Shown: one piece after another, positions 1 through 6,734 of the stretch
How positions within the stretch are numbered: the first letter of the stretch is position 1
How the letters are laid out: each line of letters starts with the position of its first letter
From: an uncultured Eubacteriales bacterium
Lineage (GTDB): Bacteria > Bacillota > Clostridia > Oscillospirales > Acutalibacteraceae
Length of the DNA: 17,183 nucleotides
Assembly (NCBI GenBank): GCA_934486755.1
Contig: CAKSQT010000040.1
Location: forward strand, 1 to 17,183
Direction: 5' to 3'
Position numbers and translations under genes: made by a program
Notes under the pieces: model-generated
The model's input: only the letters and a program-made list of their open reading frames with translations
The model's database searches: none
What the model was told of the DNA's origin: nothing

Positions 1-871
1 CCGTACCCTTGGGAAATACGTCACCGCCGTCAATCTTTATTGATTGATCAAGATCATAACGTACATCTAATGTATATTCAGGTGTTATCATTTCACCAGC
101 AGACGGGAATGCGGGAATTTTTTTAACACTTAACGCCTTTGAGTACTCTCCGTCATATTCTACGGTCATTTCGTAATACTCGGCATACCAAACAATACCC
201 TTTGCAAAATCTATTTCGGCTACTATGGGACCGTCATTGCCTACACCCGGTGTTCCCCACCAAACCTTTGGTTTTCCTACTGTAATGTAACCTTCATTAA
301 CTAATTTTTCAAGCGCCTCGTCATCATCGCCGAAATCCCATTCACATTCTTGCAAGTAAACAGAATATGTATTGCTCGCGGCCTTTTTATAACCCCTGAA
401 TTCATAACCGCCACCGCCGCCGCCAGCTCCGTAACTTATAATAATATAACTATCTGTCTTGCTATCGTACTTAACATAATCATTCACACCGTTTTTAAGC
501 TGATGTGCAAAATCGTCACCGCAGAGATAGGTCTTCTTCACCAATTCCTCAAACTCCGCCGCAGGAATACGCTGGTCGTAGCCGTCATCAGCGACAGTAA
601 ACGTACCCGTTCTGCTGTCGTACCATCCGAATTCTACCTTGTCCCCTTTATATTCTGATGACGTTATAGAACCAAAATAACGGATAGACAAATCATCACA
701 TTTTATCGCTTCATTATCATTTTTCGCGTCAGATATTGTGTCGCTGTAAACCCGACCAAAATATCTAAAATAACCGCACAAATTTTCCTCTGCCGTTGCA
801 GGCACGGCGAAAGCTACCGCAAGGCTCGCAAAAAGTGATATTGCCAACAGAACTGATAAGATTTTTTTCAT
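1..871 (-). CDS. Secreted protein of unknown function (C-terminus outside window)
   Basis: Reading the minus strand from the ATG at 869-871 gives an uninterrupted frame of 290 codons that leaves the window at base 1, so the C-terminus is missing. It starts MKKILSVLLAISLFASLAVA, a lysine start followed by a hydrophobic core, and a small-residue site near AVPATA suggests signal peptidase I cleavage around residue 27; export is therefore likely. The mature part is rich in Tyr, Asp and Gly, with a run of six glycines around residue 150 (GAGGGGGGYEF) and a Trp-rich patch (KVWWGTPG) near residue 207. I recognise no catalytic motif or family. The start is supported by an AAGGGG Shine-Dalgarno 7-8 bases upstream and by a perfect sigma-A promoter at 904-932. 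It diverges from the XRE regulator gene and may be its target, which is inference from layout. It could be a surface or extracellular accessory protein. Confidence 0.85.
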   Translation of the reverse strand, partial: MKKILSVLLAISLFASLAVAFAVPATAEENLCGYFRYFGRVYSDTISDAKNDNEAIKCDDLSIRYFGSITSSEYKGDKVEFGWYDSRTGTFTVADDGYDQRIPAAEFEELVKKTYLCGDDFAHQLKNGVNDYVKYDSKTDSYIIISYGAGGGGGGYEFRGYKKAASNTYSVYLQECEWDFGDDDEALEKLVNEGYITVGKPKVWWGTPGVGNDGPIVAEIDFAKGIVWYAEYYEMTVEYDGEYSKALSVKKIPAFPSAGEMITPEYTLDVRYDLDQSIKIDGGDVFPKGT

Positions 872-903
872 AATTCTTGCCCCTTTTTTAGTTTTATGGG
901 CAA

Positions 904-932
904 ATTATAACACTATGATTGAAATTTGTCAA
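904..932 (-). promoter_or_regulatory. Sigma-A promoter of the secreted-protein gene
   Basis: On the minus strand, TTGACA (927-932) and TATAAT (904-909) are both exact consensus hexamers, separated by exactly 17 bases. This is a strong vegetative promoter. A CATAGTGTTA site lies in the spacer and touches the -10, so a bound regulator would block RNA polymerase. It reads towards the secreted-protein gene starting at 871. Confidence 0.85.
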
Positions 933-952
933 TATTTTAATACTATGGTTGA
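908..952. promoter_or_regulatory. Paired putative operator sites of the divergent XRE regulator
   Basis: Two near-identical 11-mers, ACTATGATTGA (912-922) and ACTATGGTTGA (942-952), lie 30 bp apart, close to three helical turns. Read on the minus strand they give CATAGTGTTA (908-917) and CATAGTATTA (938-947). The first sits inside the leftward promoter; the second overlaps the rightward -35. Related plus-strand sites are AATAGTTGTA (978-987) and CATAGTTGTA (1339-1348). Repeats are seen directly; assignment to the adjacent XRE protein is inference. Confidence 0.5.
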
Positions 953-977
953 TTATAATTTCTCCTATTTTTAATAT
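949..977 (+). promoter_or_regulatory. Candidate promoter of the XRE regulator gene
   Basis: TTGATT (949-954) and TAATAT (972-977) are spaced by 17 bases, and a second possible -10 (TATAAT, 975-980) overlaps. The -35 falls on the right-hand ACTATGGTTGA repeat, so autoregulation is plausible. Weaker match than the divergent promoter. Confidence 0.5.
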
Positions 978-1005
978 AATAGTTGTAATCAAGGGGGCAA
1001 GATAT

Positions 1006-1326
1006 ATGAACGATAACAGCTTTTTAACCGAAATGGGAAAAAGAATTTACGACCGCCGAAAAGAGCTTAAAATGACGCAGGAATCGGTTGCGGAGGCGGT
1101 CAATTTAAGTCTTCAATCAATATCCTGTATTGAGCTTGGCAAAAAAGCGATACGCCCCGAAAATCTTGTAAAGCTGTGCCGCGTTTTAGACGTATCTACC
1201 GACTATATTTTAAACGGAACCCGCAGCCGCGACGAACTAAGCGGTATTTTTGAAGAAATATCCTGCCTTTCCAAAAAAGATTATCTGCTTATAGAGGGTC
1301 TTGTCCACCGATTGTCGAGGAGTTAA
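1006..1326 (+). CDS. XRE-family helix-turn-helix transcriptional regulator
   Basis: A 106-residue cytoplasmic DNA-binding protein. Residues about 10-65 form a Cro/CI-type HTH domain: MGKRIYDRRKELKMTQESVA, then the recognition-helix stretch NLSLQSISCIELGKKAIRPE and the closing LVKLCRVLDVSTDYILNG typical of the XRE family. The C-terminal 40 residues (SLSKKDYLLIEGLVHRL-type) are helical and may dimerise; there is no obvious ligand or peptidase domain. An in-frame start 29 codons upstream is possible, but ATG 1006 is preferred because GGGGG at 992-996 lies 9 bases upstream and the upstream extension would read through the promoter. It diverges from a secreted-protein gene and precedes the sugar transferase gene; CATAGTNNTA-like sites occur in all three promoter regions, so it may control all three (inference). 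Confidence 0.9.
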   Translation: MNDNSFLTEMGKRIYDRRKELKMTQESVAEAVNLSLQSISCIELGKKAIRPENLVKLCRVLDVSTDYILNGTRSRDELSGIFEEISCLSKKDYLLIEGLVHRLSRS

Positions 1327-1338
1327 TAAAATCAAAAA

Positions 1339-1377
1339 CATAGTTGTATTGACTTTGCGCGTGTTATAATATATTAT
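1339..1377 (+). promoter_or_regulatory. Promoter and putative operator of the sugar transferase gene
   Basis: TTGACT (1349-1354) and TATTAT (1372-1377) are 17 bases apart; alternative TATAAT hexamers at 1365-1370 and 1375-1380 have poor spacing. CATAGTTGTA (1339-1348) abuts the -35 and matches the sites in the upstream divergent promoter. GTTGTAAT recurs before both the regulator (982-989) and this gene (1381-1388). Confidence 0.5.
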
Positions 1378-1410
1378 AATGTTGTAATTATCAGTAAAGC
1401 AGGAGTGAAT

Positions 1411-2793
1411 ATGGAAACTCTGATAAAATTTCGCAAGACCGTTATGATGGCGGTTAAGATAATGCTTGTAATAGCGATAACATTGGGATTTATAGAAACG
1501 TGGAACAGCAACTACACCGAAACGCTGTTCAGCAAAAACGGTAACTATGTTGTTATTTTCTCGTTTGTGCTTATTCTTGTTACCTTTTCATCGCTCTACG
1601 GCGCGTTTAATATAGGTATACACAGGATTCACGAGACGATATACAGCTTTTCGCTTGCCGTTGTGTTTACAAACTTCGTTATGTATCTGGAACTGAGCCT
1701 TATAGCGCGTGAAATGGTTGCGATGGCGCCAATGCTGCTCGGCGTTATATATCAGATAGCGGTTGTATTTATAGGCTGTCTGTGCGCTAATATAATTTAT
1801 TTCAAGCTGTATTCGGCAAGGAAGATGCTTGCGGTCTTCGGTGACGATAAAACGGGCTTTGACCTTATAAACAAGATGAGCAAAATTCCCGAACGTTTCA
1901 GCATTGAGTGCGGTGTGAACGCCGCCACGACCGACATTGCAAACATTAAAAAGCTGATAGACCGTTATGAAGCGGTAGTTATCTGCGATATTGACAAGAA
2001 TGTTGAAAAGGAGATATTTTCCTACTGCTACACCAACCGCAAGCGCACCTATTTACTGCCTGCGATAACCGATATTATAATAAACAACAGCTATGAAATA
2101 CAGATAAGCGACACGCCTGTGCTTATGAGCCGAAACAGGGGTCTTACCACCGAGCAGGAAATTGCAAAGCGGATTATGGACATTGTAATTTCGCTGACGG
2201 CGATAATAATAACAAGTCCGTTAATGCTGATATGCGCCCTGCTTATAAAACTTGACGACGGCGGACCCGTTCTGTTCAAACAGAACCGAATTACCAAAAA
2301 CGGCAAGATATTCAATGTGCTGAAATTCCGCTCGATGATAGTTGACGCGGACAAGGACGGCGCAAAAAAAGCCGTCAACAACGACGACCGAATTACCCGT
2401 GTGGGTCATTTTATGCGCGCTTGCCGCGCGGACGAGCTTCCTCAGCTGTTCAACGTTTTAAAGGGCGATATGTCAATGGTGGGTCCGCGGCCAGAGCGCA
2501 TAGAAAACGTGTATGAGTATTCGCAGAAGTACCCCGAATTTGAGCTTCGCCACCGTGTAAAGGGCGGACTTACGGGATACGCCCAGCTTTACGGAAAATA
2601 TAACACCTCACCCGAGGACAAGCTGAATATGGATTTGATTTATATTGAAACCTATTCGGTCTTACAGGATATAAAACTGCTTATTCTCACCTTTAAGATA
2701 CTTTTTATGAAAGAAAGCACCGAGGGATTTGACGAATCGGCAAATAAAGATGTTCACGCCTCAAAATCAAAGCACAAAGCGGATAATAAATAG
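1411..2793 (+). CDS. Polyprenyl-phosphate sugar phosphotransferase (bacterial sugar transferase family)
   Basis: A 460-residue membrane enzyme expected to move a sugar-1-phosphate from a nucleotide sugar to undecaprenyl phosphate, the first step of capsule or exopolysaccharide unit assembly. The N-terminal half has about four hydrophobic segments between residues 12 and 135, then a soluble linker domain (about 140-245). From about residue 250 the catalytic sugar transferase domain (PF02397) begins: amphipathic KRIMDIVISLTAIIITSPLM, then VLFKQNRI, VLKFRSM (near 304), DELPQLFNVLKGDMSMVGPRPE (ending near 360) and VKGGLTGYAQLYGKYNTSPE. The usual VKPGLTG is VKGGLTG here. The start is ATG 1411 with AGGAG five bases upstream; a GTG at 1405 overlaps that site and is less likely. 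No other polysaccharide gene is adjacent, so it stands as a single-gene unit between its own promoter and a strong terminator. The sugar donor cannot be told from sequence. Confidence 0.92.
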   Translation: METLIKFRKTVMMAVKIMLVIAITLGFIETWNSNYTETLFSKNGNYVVIFSFVLILVTFSSLYGAFNIGIHRIHETIYSFSLAVVFTNFVMYLELSLIAREMVAMAPMLLGVIYQIAVVFIGCLCANIIYFKLYSARKMLAVFGDDKTGFDLINKMSKIPERFSIECGVNAATTDIANIKKLIDRYEAVVICDIDKNVEKEIFSYCYTNRKRTYLLPAITDIIINNSYEIQISDTPVLMSRNRGLTTEQEIAKRIMDIVISLTAIIITSPLMLICALLIKLDDGGPVLFKQNRITKNGKIFNVLKFRSMIVDADKDGAKKAVNNDDRITRVGHFMRACRADELPQLFNVLKGDMSMVGPRPERIENVYEYSQKYPEFELRHRVKGGLTGYAQLYGKYNTSPEDKLNMDLIYIETYSVLQDIKLLILTFKILFMKESTEGFDESANKDVHASKSKHKADNK

Positions 2794-2797
2794 ATAT

Positions 2798-2840
2798 TAG
2801 AAAGCTCCCCTCTTTTAAAAAGAGGGGAGCTTTTTTATAA
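2798..2840. terminator. Bidirectional rho-independent terminator
   Basis: A 16-bp perfect stem (AAAGCTCCCCTCTTTT at 2801-2816 with its complement at 2818-2833) is followed by six Ts on the plus strand, and by TTTC on the minus strand. It lies between the convergent sugar transferase gene and the small gene ending at 2848. The sequence from GATATTAGAA through the stem is closely repeated at 8240-8280. Confidence 0.9.
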
Positions 2841-2847
2841 TTACAAA

Positions 2848-3126
2848 TTATTTTGCTCTTTCAAGCCAAGTAAAGCCAACGTCAAGCGCCTCAAAAAGCG
2901 TGTCTTTACGCGTTTCCTTTACCGTTCTTTCCTTTTGGGGAAGCTGAGTGTCACTCTTCAAAAGTTGAACGCTGACATTGTCGGCAACGTCCCTGCCGTC
3001 TTCCTTCTTAGAGGAAAGTATTTCAAAACGAACTATAAAGGGGTTAGCCATATCGCCGTAATAAATTTCCTTACCCTTGCGGACAAGCGGCATACCCTTA
3101 TAGGTCAAAAAATTGTTTTCTTCCAT
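2848..3126 (-). CDS. Small conserved-looking protein of unknown function
   Basis: A 92-residue soluble protein, MEENNFLTYKGMPLVRKGKE at the N-terminus, then a beta-rich central part (NPFIVRFEILSS, NVSVQLLKSD) and a helical end (DTLFEALDVGFTWLERAK). No signal peptide or membrane segment. I do not recognise the family with certainty; the layout of strands and the size suggest a small single-domain cytoplasmic protein. The start has AAGGGA about 10 bases upstream. It is the second gene of a two-gene unit, 24 bp after the 87-residue protein, and ends at the shared bidirectional terminator. Codon use resembles its neighbours. Nothing in the sequence ties it to the sporulation genes that diverge from the pair. 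Confidence 0.8.
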   Translation of the reverse strand: MEENNFLTYKGMPLVRKGKEIYYGDMANPFIVRFEILSSKKEDGRDVADNVSVQLLKSDTQLPQKERTVKETRKDTLFEALDVGFTWLERAK

Positions 3127-3150
3127 TAAAAAGCGTTCCCTTTTCGTGAA

Positions 3151-3414
3151 TTATTTGTTTTCGGGTATCTCACCGTAAAGGTTGAACCTGAACAGTTTGG
3201 ACTCATCGTCCTTATTGGTGCAGCGGATAGTAGCCTCCGCAACCTCGGAATTGGCGAGTATAGTGCTGAGACCTATCATCTGGCAGAGCTTTGATTTAAG
3301 ATTGAGAACATCGCCGTCGCTCGTTTCGAGATAAACGTCGCCCTTACATTCGTCAATTACTTTTATTAAATCGTCAAAATCCACATTATGAAGTTGTATT
3401 TTTGCGTTATCCAT
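3151..3414 (-). CDS. Small acidic protein of unknown function
   Basis: An 87-residue cytoplasmic protein with an acidic first half (MDNAKIQLHNVDFDDLIKVI, then DECKGDVYLETSDGD) and a C-terminal strand-rich part (EATIRCTNKDDESKLFRFNL). No export signal or known motif. The start is well supported: AAGGAGGAG precedes the ATG by 8-9 bases. It is the first gene of the leftward pair and has a near-consensus sigma-A promoter at 3446-3474, so the pair is probably made in growing cells rather than only in the spore. Function unknown. Confidence 0.82.
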   Translation of the reverse strand: MDNAKIQLHNVDFDDLIKVIDECKGDVYLETSDGDVLNLKSKLCQMIGLSTILANSEVAEATIRCTNKDDESKLFRFNLYGEIPENK

Positions 3415-3445
3415 TAAAAATCTCCTCCTTAATACTTATATATAA

Positions 3446-3474
3446 AGTATATACGATACACAGCGAGATGTCAA
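3446..3474 (-). promoter_or_regulatory. Sigma-A promoter of the two small leftward genes
   Basis: On the minus strand TTGACA (3469-3474, exact) and TATACT (3446-3451, 5 of 6) are separated by 17 bases, 32 bases before the ATG at 3414. The same 113-bp gap must also hold the rightward spoVAC promoter; I saw no convincing sigma-G box there, only a TATAAT at 3480-3485 without a good -35. Confidence 0.75.
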
Positions 3475-3527
3475 GTATGTATAATATGAAGACCCGCGCA
3501 GAAAATAACAAAAAAGGGAGGATTTTT

Positions 3528-3971
3528 ATGCGACCTACAAACAAAGAATATTCAGAAATGACAAAGAAGATTTCACCGCCGTCGCCCAAGGTCAAGGACT
3601 TCGTTTTCGCCTATATTGTGGGCGGACTTATCTGCACTCTGGGACAGCTGCTTTTTGCTTTTTACGAGTCGCTCGGACTTGATGAAAAGGCGGTAAAAAT
3701 GGCGGTTCCCGTCACGCTGATATTTGCGGCGGCTCTGCTTACGGGACTAAAACTTTTCGACAAAATAGCAAAGCGCGCTGGCGCGGGAACCCTCGTTCCG
3801 ATAACGGGATTCGCAAATGCGGTGGTATCGCCCGCGATAGAGTTCAAGCAGGAGGGCCATATCCTCGGGCTTGGGGCTAAGATGTTTACAATAGCGGGGC
3901 CTGTTCTGGTTTTCGGAATAACCGCGTCGGTGGTGTATGGAATAATTCTATACATTGTGAGTATGTTTTAG
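3528..3971 (+). CDS. spoVAC: Stage V sporulation protein AC
   Basis: A 147-residue integral membrane protein, near the 150 residues usual for SpoVAC. The family N-terminus (RPTNKEYSEMTKKISPPSPK) leads into hydrophobic segments at about residues 26-46, 60-80 and 120-145, with the conserved stretch GTLVPITGFANAVVSPAIEF between them, followed by KQEGHILGLGAKMFTIAGPV. SpoVA proteins act in the forespore inner membrane to move dipicolinic acid (Ca-DPA) into the spore and out on germination; SpoVAC of Bacillus behaves as a mechanosensitive channel. Start ATG 3528 has GGGAGG 7 bases upstream; the frame is open for 42 codons further upstream but that part crosses the intergenic region. The stop TAG overlaps the ribosome site of spoVAD, so the two are one operon. 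Confidence 0.95.
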   Translation: MRPTNKEYSEMTKKISPPSPKVKDFVFAYIVGGLICTLGQLLFAFYESLGLDEKAVKMAVPVTLIFAAALLTGLKLFDKIAKRAGAGTLVPITGFANAVVSPAIEFKQEGHILGLGAKMFTIAGPVLVFGITASVVYGIILYIVSMF

Positions 3972-3983
3972 GAGGAAAAGGAT

Positions 3984-4994
3984 TTGGCACATAAAATCGG
4001 AAAACGCACAATAATATTTGACGAAAAGCCTGCAATTTTAAGCTACGGCTCGGTTGTTGGCAAGAAGGAACACGAGGGTCCGCTCTCGAATGAGTTTGAC
4101 AAGTACACTACCGACAGTTATTTCGGCGAAAAAACCTTTGAAAAGGCGGAAAGCAAGCTGCAAAAGACCGCCGTGAACACCGCGCTTGAAAAAGCGGGGC
4201 TTAAAGGCAGCGATATCGACTTTATTTTAGCGGGCGACCTTTTGAACCAATGCATAGGAAGCTCTTTCGGTCTGCGCGATTTCGGAATACCGTTCGTGGG
4301 ACTTTACGGCGCCTGCTCTACAATGGCGCTTTCGTCGATACTCGCCTGCCTGCTTGTGGATTCGGGCGTTGCGAAAAATGCGGCGGCGGTAACCTCCTCC
4401 CACTTCTGCTCTGCCGAACGGCAGTACCGCTTTCCGCTCGACTACGGCTCGCAGAGAACGCCTACCGCACAATGGACGGTAACGGGCTCGGGCGCGCTCT
4501 TAATCAGCAAAGACGGCAAAGGGCCTTATATTTCCTCCGCCGCAATAGGCGAGATTGAGGACTACGGCATTACCGATATAAACAATATGGGTGCAGCAAT
4601 GGCGCCTGCCGCCGCCTCTACCCTTAAACACTATCTTGAAGACACAGGCACCTCGCCCGAGGATTACGACGTTATATATACAGGAGACCTCGGCTATGTG
4701 GGGACAAATCTTTTGTATGAACTGCTGAAAAGGGACGGAATAGACATCACCTGCCGCCACAGCGACTGCGGACTGATAATTTTCGACCGCGAAAAGCAGG
4801 ACGTTCACGCTGGCGGTTCGGGCTGCGGTTGCAGTGCGGCGGTGCTTTGCTCGTTCATTATGCACCGCTTTGAGGACGGGGATTTTAAAAATATTCTGTT
4901 TATGTCAACAGGCGCTCTTATGTCGCCGACATCGTCTTTTCAGGGCGAGAGCATACCGTCGATCGCGCACCTGATTAATATTAAAAAGGATTGA
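3984..4994 (+). CDS. spoVAD: Stage V sporulation protein AD
   Basis: A 336-residue protein with the thiolase-like fold of SpoVAD (Bacillus protein about 338 residues), which binds dipicolinic acid during uptake into the forespore. Family signatures are present: KRTIIFDEKPAILSYGSVVG at the start, EHEGPLSNEFD, DFILAGDLLNQCIGSSFGLR, the YGACSTMALSS segment at the thiolase nucleophile position, VTSSHFCSAERQYRFPLDYG, and near the end GGSGCGCSAAVLCSFI and FMSTGALMSPTSSFQGESIP. The start is TTG 3984, chosen because GGAGG (3971-3975) lies 8 bases upstream and the family N-terminus begins there. Twelve bases separate it from spoVAC. In most Clostridia and Bacilli spoVAE (spoVAEB) follows directly; here it does not, and a structured noncoding repeat element lies instead. 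Confidence 0.95.
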   Translation: MAHKIGKRTIIFDEKPAILSYGSVVGKKEHEGPLSNEFDKYTTDSYFGEKTFEKAESKLQKTAVNTALEKAGLKGSDIDFILAGDLLNQCIGSSFGLRDFGIPFVGLYGACSTMALSSILACLLVDSGVAKNAAAVTSSHFCSAERQYRFPLDYGSQRTPTAQWTVTGSGALLISKDGKGPYISSAAIGEIEDYGITDINNMGAAMAPAAASTLKHYLEDTGTSPEDYDVIYTGDLGYVGTNLLYELLKRDGIDITCRHSDCGLIIFDREKQDVHAGGSGCGCSAAVLCSFIMHRFEDGDFKNILFMSTGALMSPTSSFQGESIPSIAHLINIKKD

Positions 4995-5032
4995 CAAAAT
5001 CGGCTTTGAAAAGTATAATTATATAGGCTTTT

Positions 5033-5310
5033 ACCTCGCCGTAAAACGGAGGGGATATTTCGTCGCTGGGCTTAAAATCAGAAAACTCTGCGGCGTTTAC
5101 GCCGCATTCTGTTTTTTCGCTGACAGGTGCGGCGAAAAAACACCTTGTAGGCGAAAAACCGCAAGTTAAGCGGTTTTTCAAGAGCGCAAGGGTGGTATTG
5201 GCGGGAATAGAGTGCAGTCCGAAAATCTTTGATTTTCGAGCGAACGGCATTCCCGTCCAAAAGCGTGCCAAAAATTCGGCACGCGCACCTCGCCGTAAAA
5301 CGGCGGGGAT
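5033..5310. repeat. Hairpin-rich noncoding element bounded by 24-bp near-identical repeats
   Basis: The 354-bp gap 4995-5348 holds no convincing gene. It is bounded by two 24-bp direct repeats (5033-5056 and 5287-5310, one mismatch) each with the hairpin core GCCGTAAAACGG. Between them are GCGGCG/CGCCGC (5090-5105), TTTTTTCGC/GCGAAAAAA (5112-5140), GAAAAACCGC/GCGGTTTTTC (5153-5179), a nested pair CGGGAAT/ATTCCCG (5202-5255) around CGAAAATC/GATTTTCG (5220-5238), and GCGTGCC/GGCACGC (5263-5284). Exact complements in almost every segment point to an element selected for secondary structure: a mobile palindromic repeat or a structured RNA. A GCCGTNNNACGGC plus GAGGTG motif also occurs in the element at 8230-8324. 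A 115-codon minus-strand frame crosses it but is low-complexity in structure and is probably not a gene. Confidence 0.7.
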
Positions 5311-5348
5311 TGTTTTATTTTTTTGCACGGTGCAAAGGGGGAATTGTT

Positions 5349-6710
5349 TTGGATGAGAAGATCACAGAGCTTATAGAGAACAAAAGGTACGGCAAGCTGC
5401 GAGAACTTTTATCTGAGATGAACCCTGCCGACGTTGCGATGATATTTGAGGAGGTTCCCGAAAAGGAACTGCCCGTTATTTTCCGCATACTCCCGAAAGA
5501 GCTTGCGGCGGAAGTTTTCGTTGAAATGGACACCGATATGCAGCAGCTCCTTATTGAGGCGTTCAGCGATACCGAGCTTAAAGAGGTAATGGACGAGCTG
5601 TTTATGGACGATACGGTTGACATTATCGACGAAATGCCCGCAACCGTGGCAAAGCGTATTCTCCGTCAGGCGGGTCCTGCCAAGCGCAAGATGATAAATC
5701 AGCTTTTGGCTTATCCCGACGACAGCGCGGGCAGTATTATGACCACCGAGTATGTAGACCTTAAAAAGGATATGACGGTGGAGCAGGCGTTTGACCGCAT
5801 ACGCGCCATCGGCGTTGATACCGAAACGATATACACCTGCTATGTGACGGACAGGAGCCGCCACCTGCTCGGCATTGTTACGGTAAAGCACCTTTTGCTT
5901 AATCCCAAGGACTGCCGCGTGAGCGAGATTATGGAAGAAAACATAATCTACGCCAACACGCTTGACGATAAAGAGGAAGTTGCAGGTCAGTTTGAGAAGT
6001 ACGATATGCTGGCTCTTCCCGTGGTGGACAAGGAAAACCGCCTTGTCGGAATTATCACGGTTGACGACGCTATCGACGTCATTCAGGACGAGGCTACGGA
6101 GGATATTGAGAAGATGGCGGCTATTTTGCCGTCTGACAAGACTTATTTCAAAACCAGCGTTTTCAGCACCTTTAAGGCGCGTATACCGTGGCTTTTGCTT
6201 TTGATGATTTCAGCGACCTTTACGGGAACTATTATTTCAAACTACGAAAAAAAGCTGACCATATTCCCCGCGCTTATCGCGTTTATCCCCATGCTTATGG
6301 ATACGGGCGGTAATTCGGGAAGTCAGTCTTCGGTTACCATTATACGCGGTATTTCGCTCGGCGATATTGAGTTTTGCGATATTTTCCGCGTTTTGTGGAA
6401 AGAATTCCGCGTTGCGCTGTGTTGCAGTACGGTGCTTGCGGCGGTAAACTTCTTAAAGCTGTGGCTTGTTGACTATCTTATTTTCGACAACTTTGACCCC
6501 AAAAAGCAGATACCCGAAATTCTCATAGTGTGTGCGACCCTGCTTATAACGGTTATAGTGGCGAAAATTGTCGGCTGTACGTTGCCTATGCTTGCGAAAA
6601 AGATAGGCTTTGACCCCGCGGTAATGGCAAGTCCGTTTATAACGACGATTGTTGACGCGGTGTCGCTTGTAATATACTTCAACATAGCCTCTGGAATACT
6701 TGGGGATTAA
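5349..6710 (+). CDS. mgtE: MgtE-family magnesium transporter
   Basis: A 453-residue Mg2+ channel/transporter of the inner membrane, the usual family length. Order of parts: an N-terminal cytosolic superhelical domain (about 1-125, with repeated LLSEMNPADVA, EEVPEKELPVIFRILPKELA motifs), a CBS pair (about 131-255, MTTEYVDLKKDMTVEQAFDR, then VDKENRLVGIITVDDAIDVI), a linker helix, and about five membrane segments (from IPWLLLLMISATFTGTIISN near 278 to the end). The pore signature FIPMLMDTGGNSGSQSSVTI is at about 312-332, and GFDPAVMASPFITTIVDAVS precedes the last segment. In the family the cytosolic domains sense Mg2+ and close the pore. TTG 5349 is taken as start because GGGGG lies 7 bases upstream; the frame is open further upstream but that part is the structured repeat. 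An ATG at 5353 is out of frame. The gene is 24 bp before the DUF1846 gene, probably one transcript. Confidence 0.93.
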   Translation: MDEKITELIENKRYGKLRELLSEMNPADVAMIFEEVPEKELPVIFRILPKELAAEVFVEMDTDMQQLLIEAFSDTELKEVMDELFMDDTVDIIDEMPATVAKRILRQAGPAKRKMINQLLAYPDDSAGSIMTTEYVDLKKDMTVEQAFDRIRAIGVDTETIYTCYVTDRSRHLLGIVTVKHLLLNPKDCRVSEIMEENIIYANTLDDKEEVAGQFEKYDMLALPVVDKENRLVGIITVDDAIDVIQDEATEDIEKMAAILPSDKTYFKTSVFSTFKARIPWLLLLMISATFTGTIISNYEKKLTIFPALIAFIPMLMDTGGNSGSQSSVTIIRGISLGDIEFCDIFRVLWKEFRVALCCSTVLAAVNFLKLWLVDYLIFDNFDPKKQIPEILIVCATLLITVIVAKIVGCTLPMLAKKIGFDPAVMASPFITTIVDAVSLVIYFNIASGILGD

Positions 6711-6734
6711 AAAATAATTTGCGGAGCTGACAGG

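Noticed and set aside
350..658. 102-codon plus-strand frame near the left edge
   Set aside because: Antisense to the partial secreted-protein gene, which has a promoter, ribosome site and signal peptide.
3480..3485. Sigma-A promoter for spoVAC from the TATAAT hexamer
   Set aside because: No acceptable -35 at 16-18 bases and the gene is expected to use a forespore sigma factor, whose box I could not identify with confidence.
4981..5328. 115-codon minus-strand frame over the gap between spoVAD and mgtE
   Set aside because: It runs through exact inverted repeats, has no ribosome site or recognisable motif, and its composition follows the hairpins. Treated as part of a noncoding repeat element.
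4995..5348. M-box Mg2+ riboswitch before mgtE
   Set aside because: The gap is structured, but I could not find the conserved M-box sequence blocks and the hairpins are simple exact repeats instead.
5409..5891. 160-codon minus-strand frame inside mgtE
   Set aside because: Antisense to the MgtE N-terminal and CBS domains; His/Arg-rich shadow composition.
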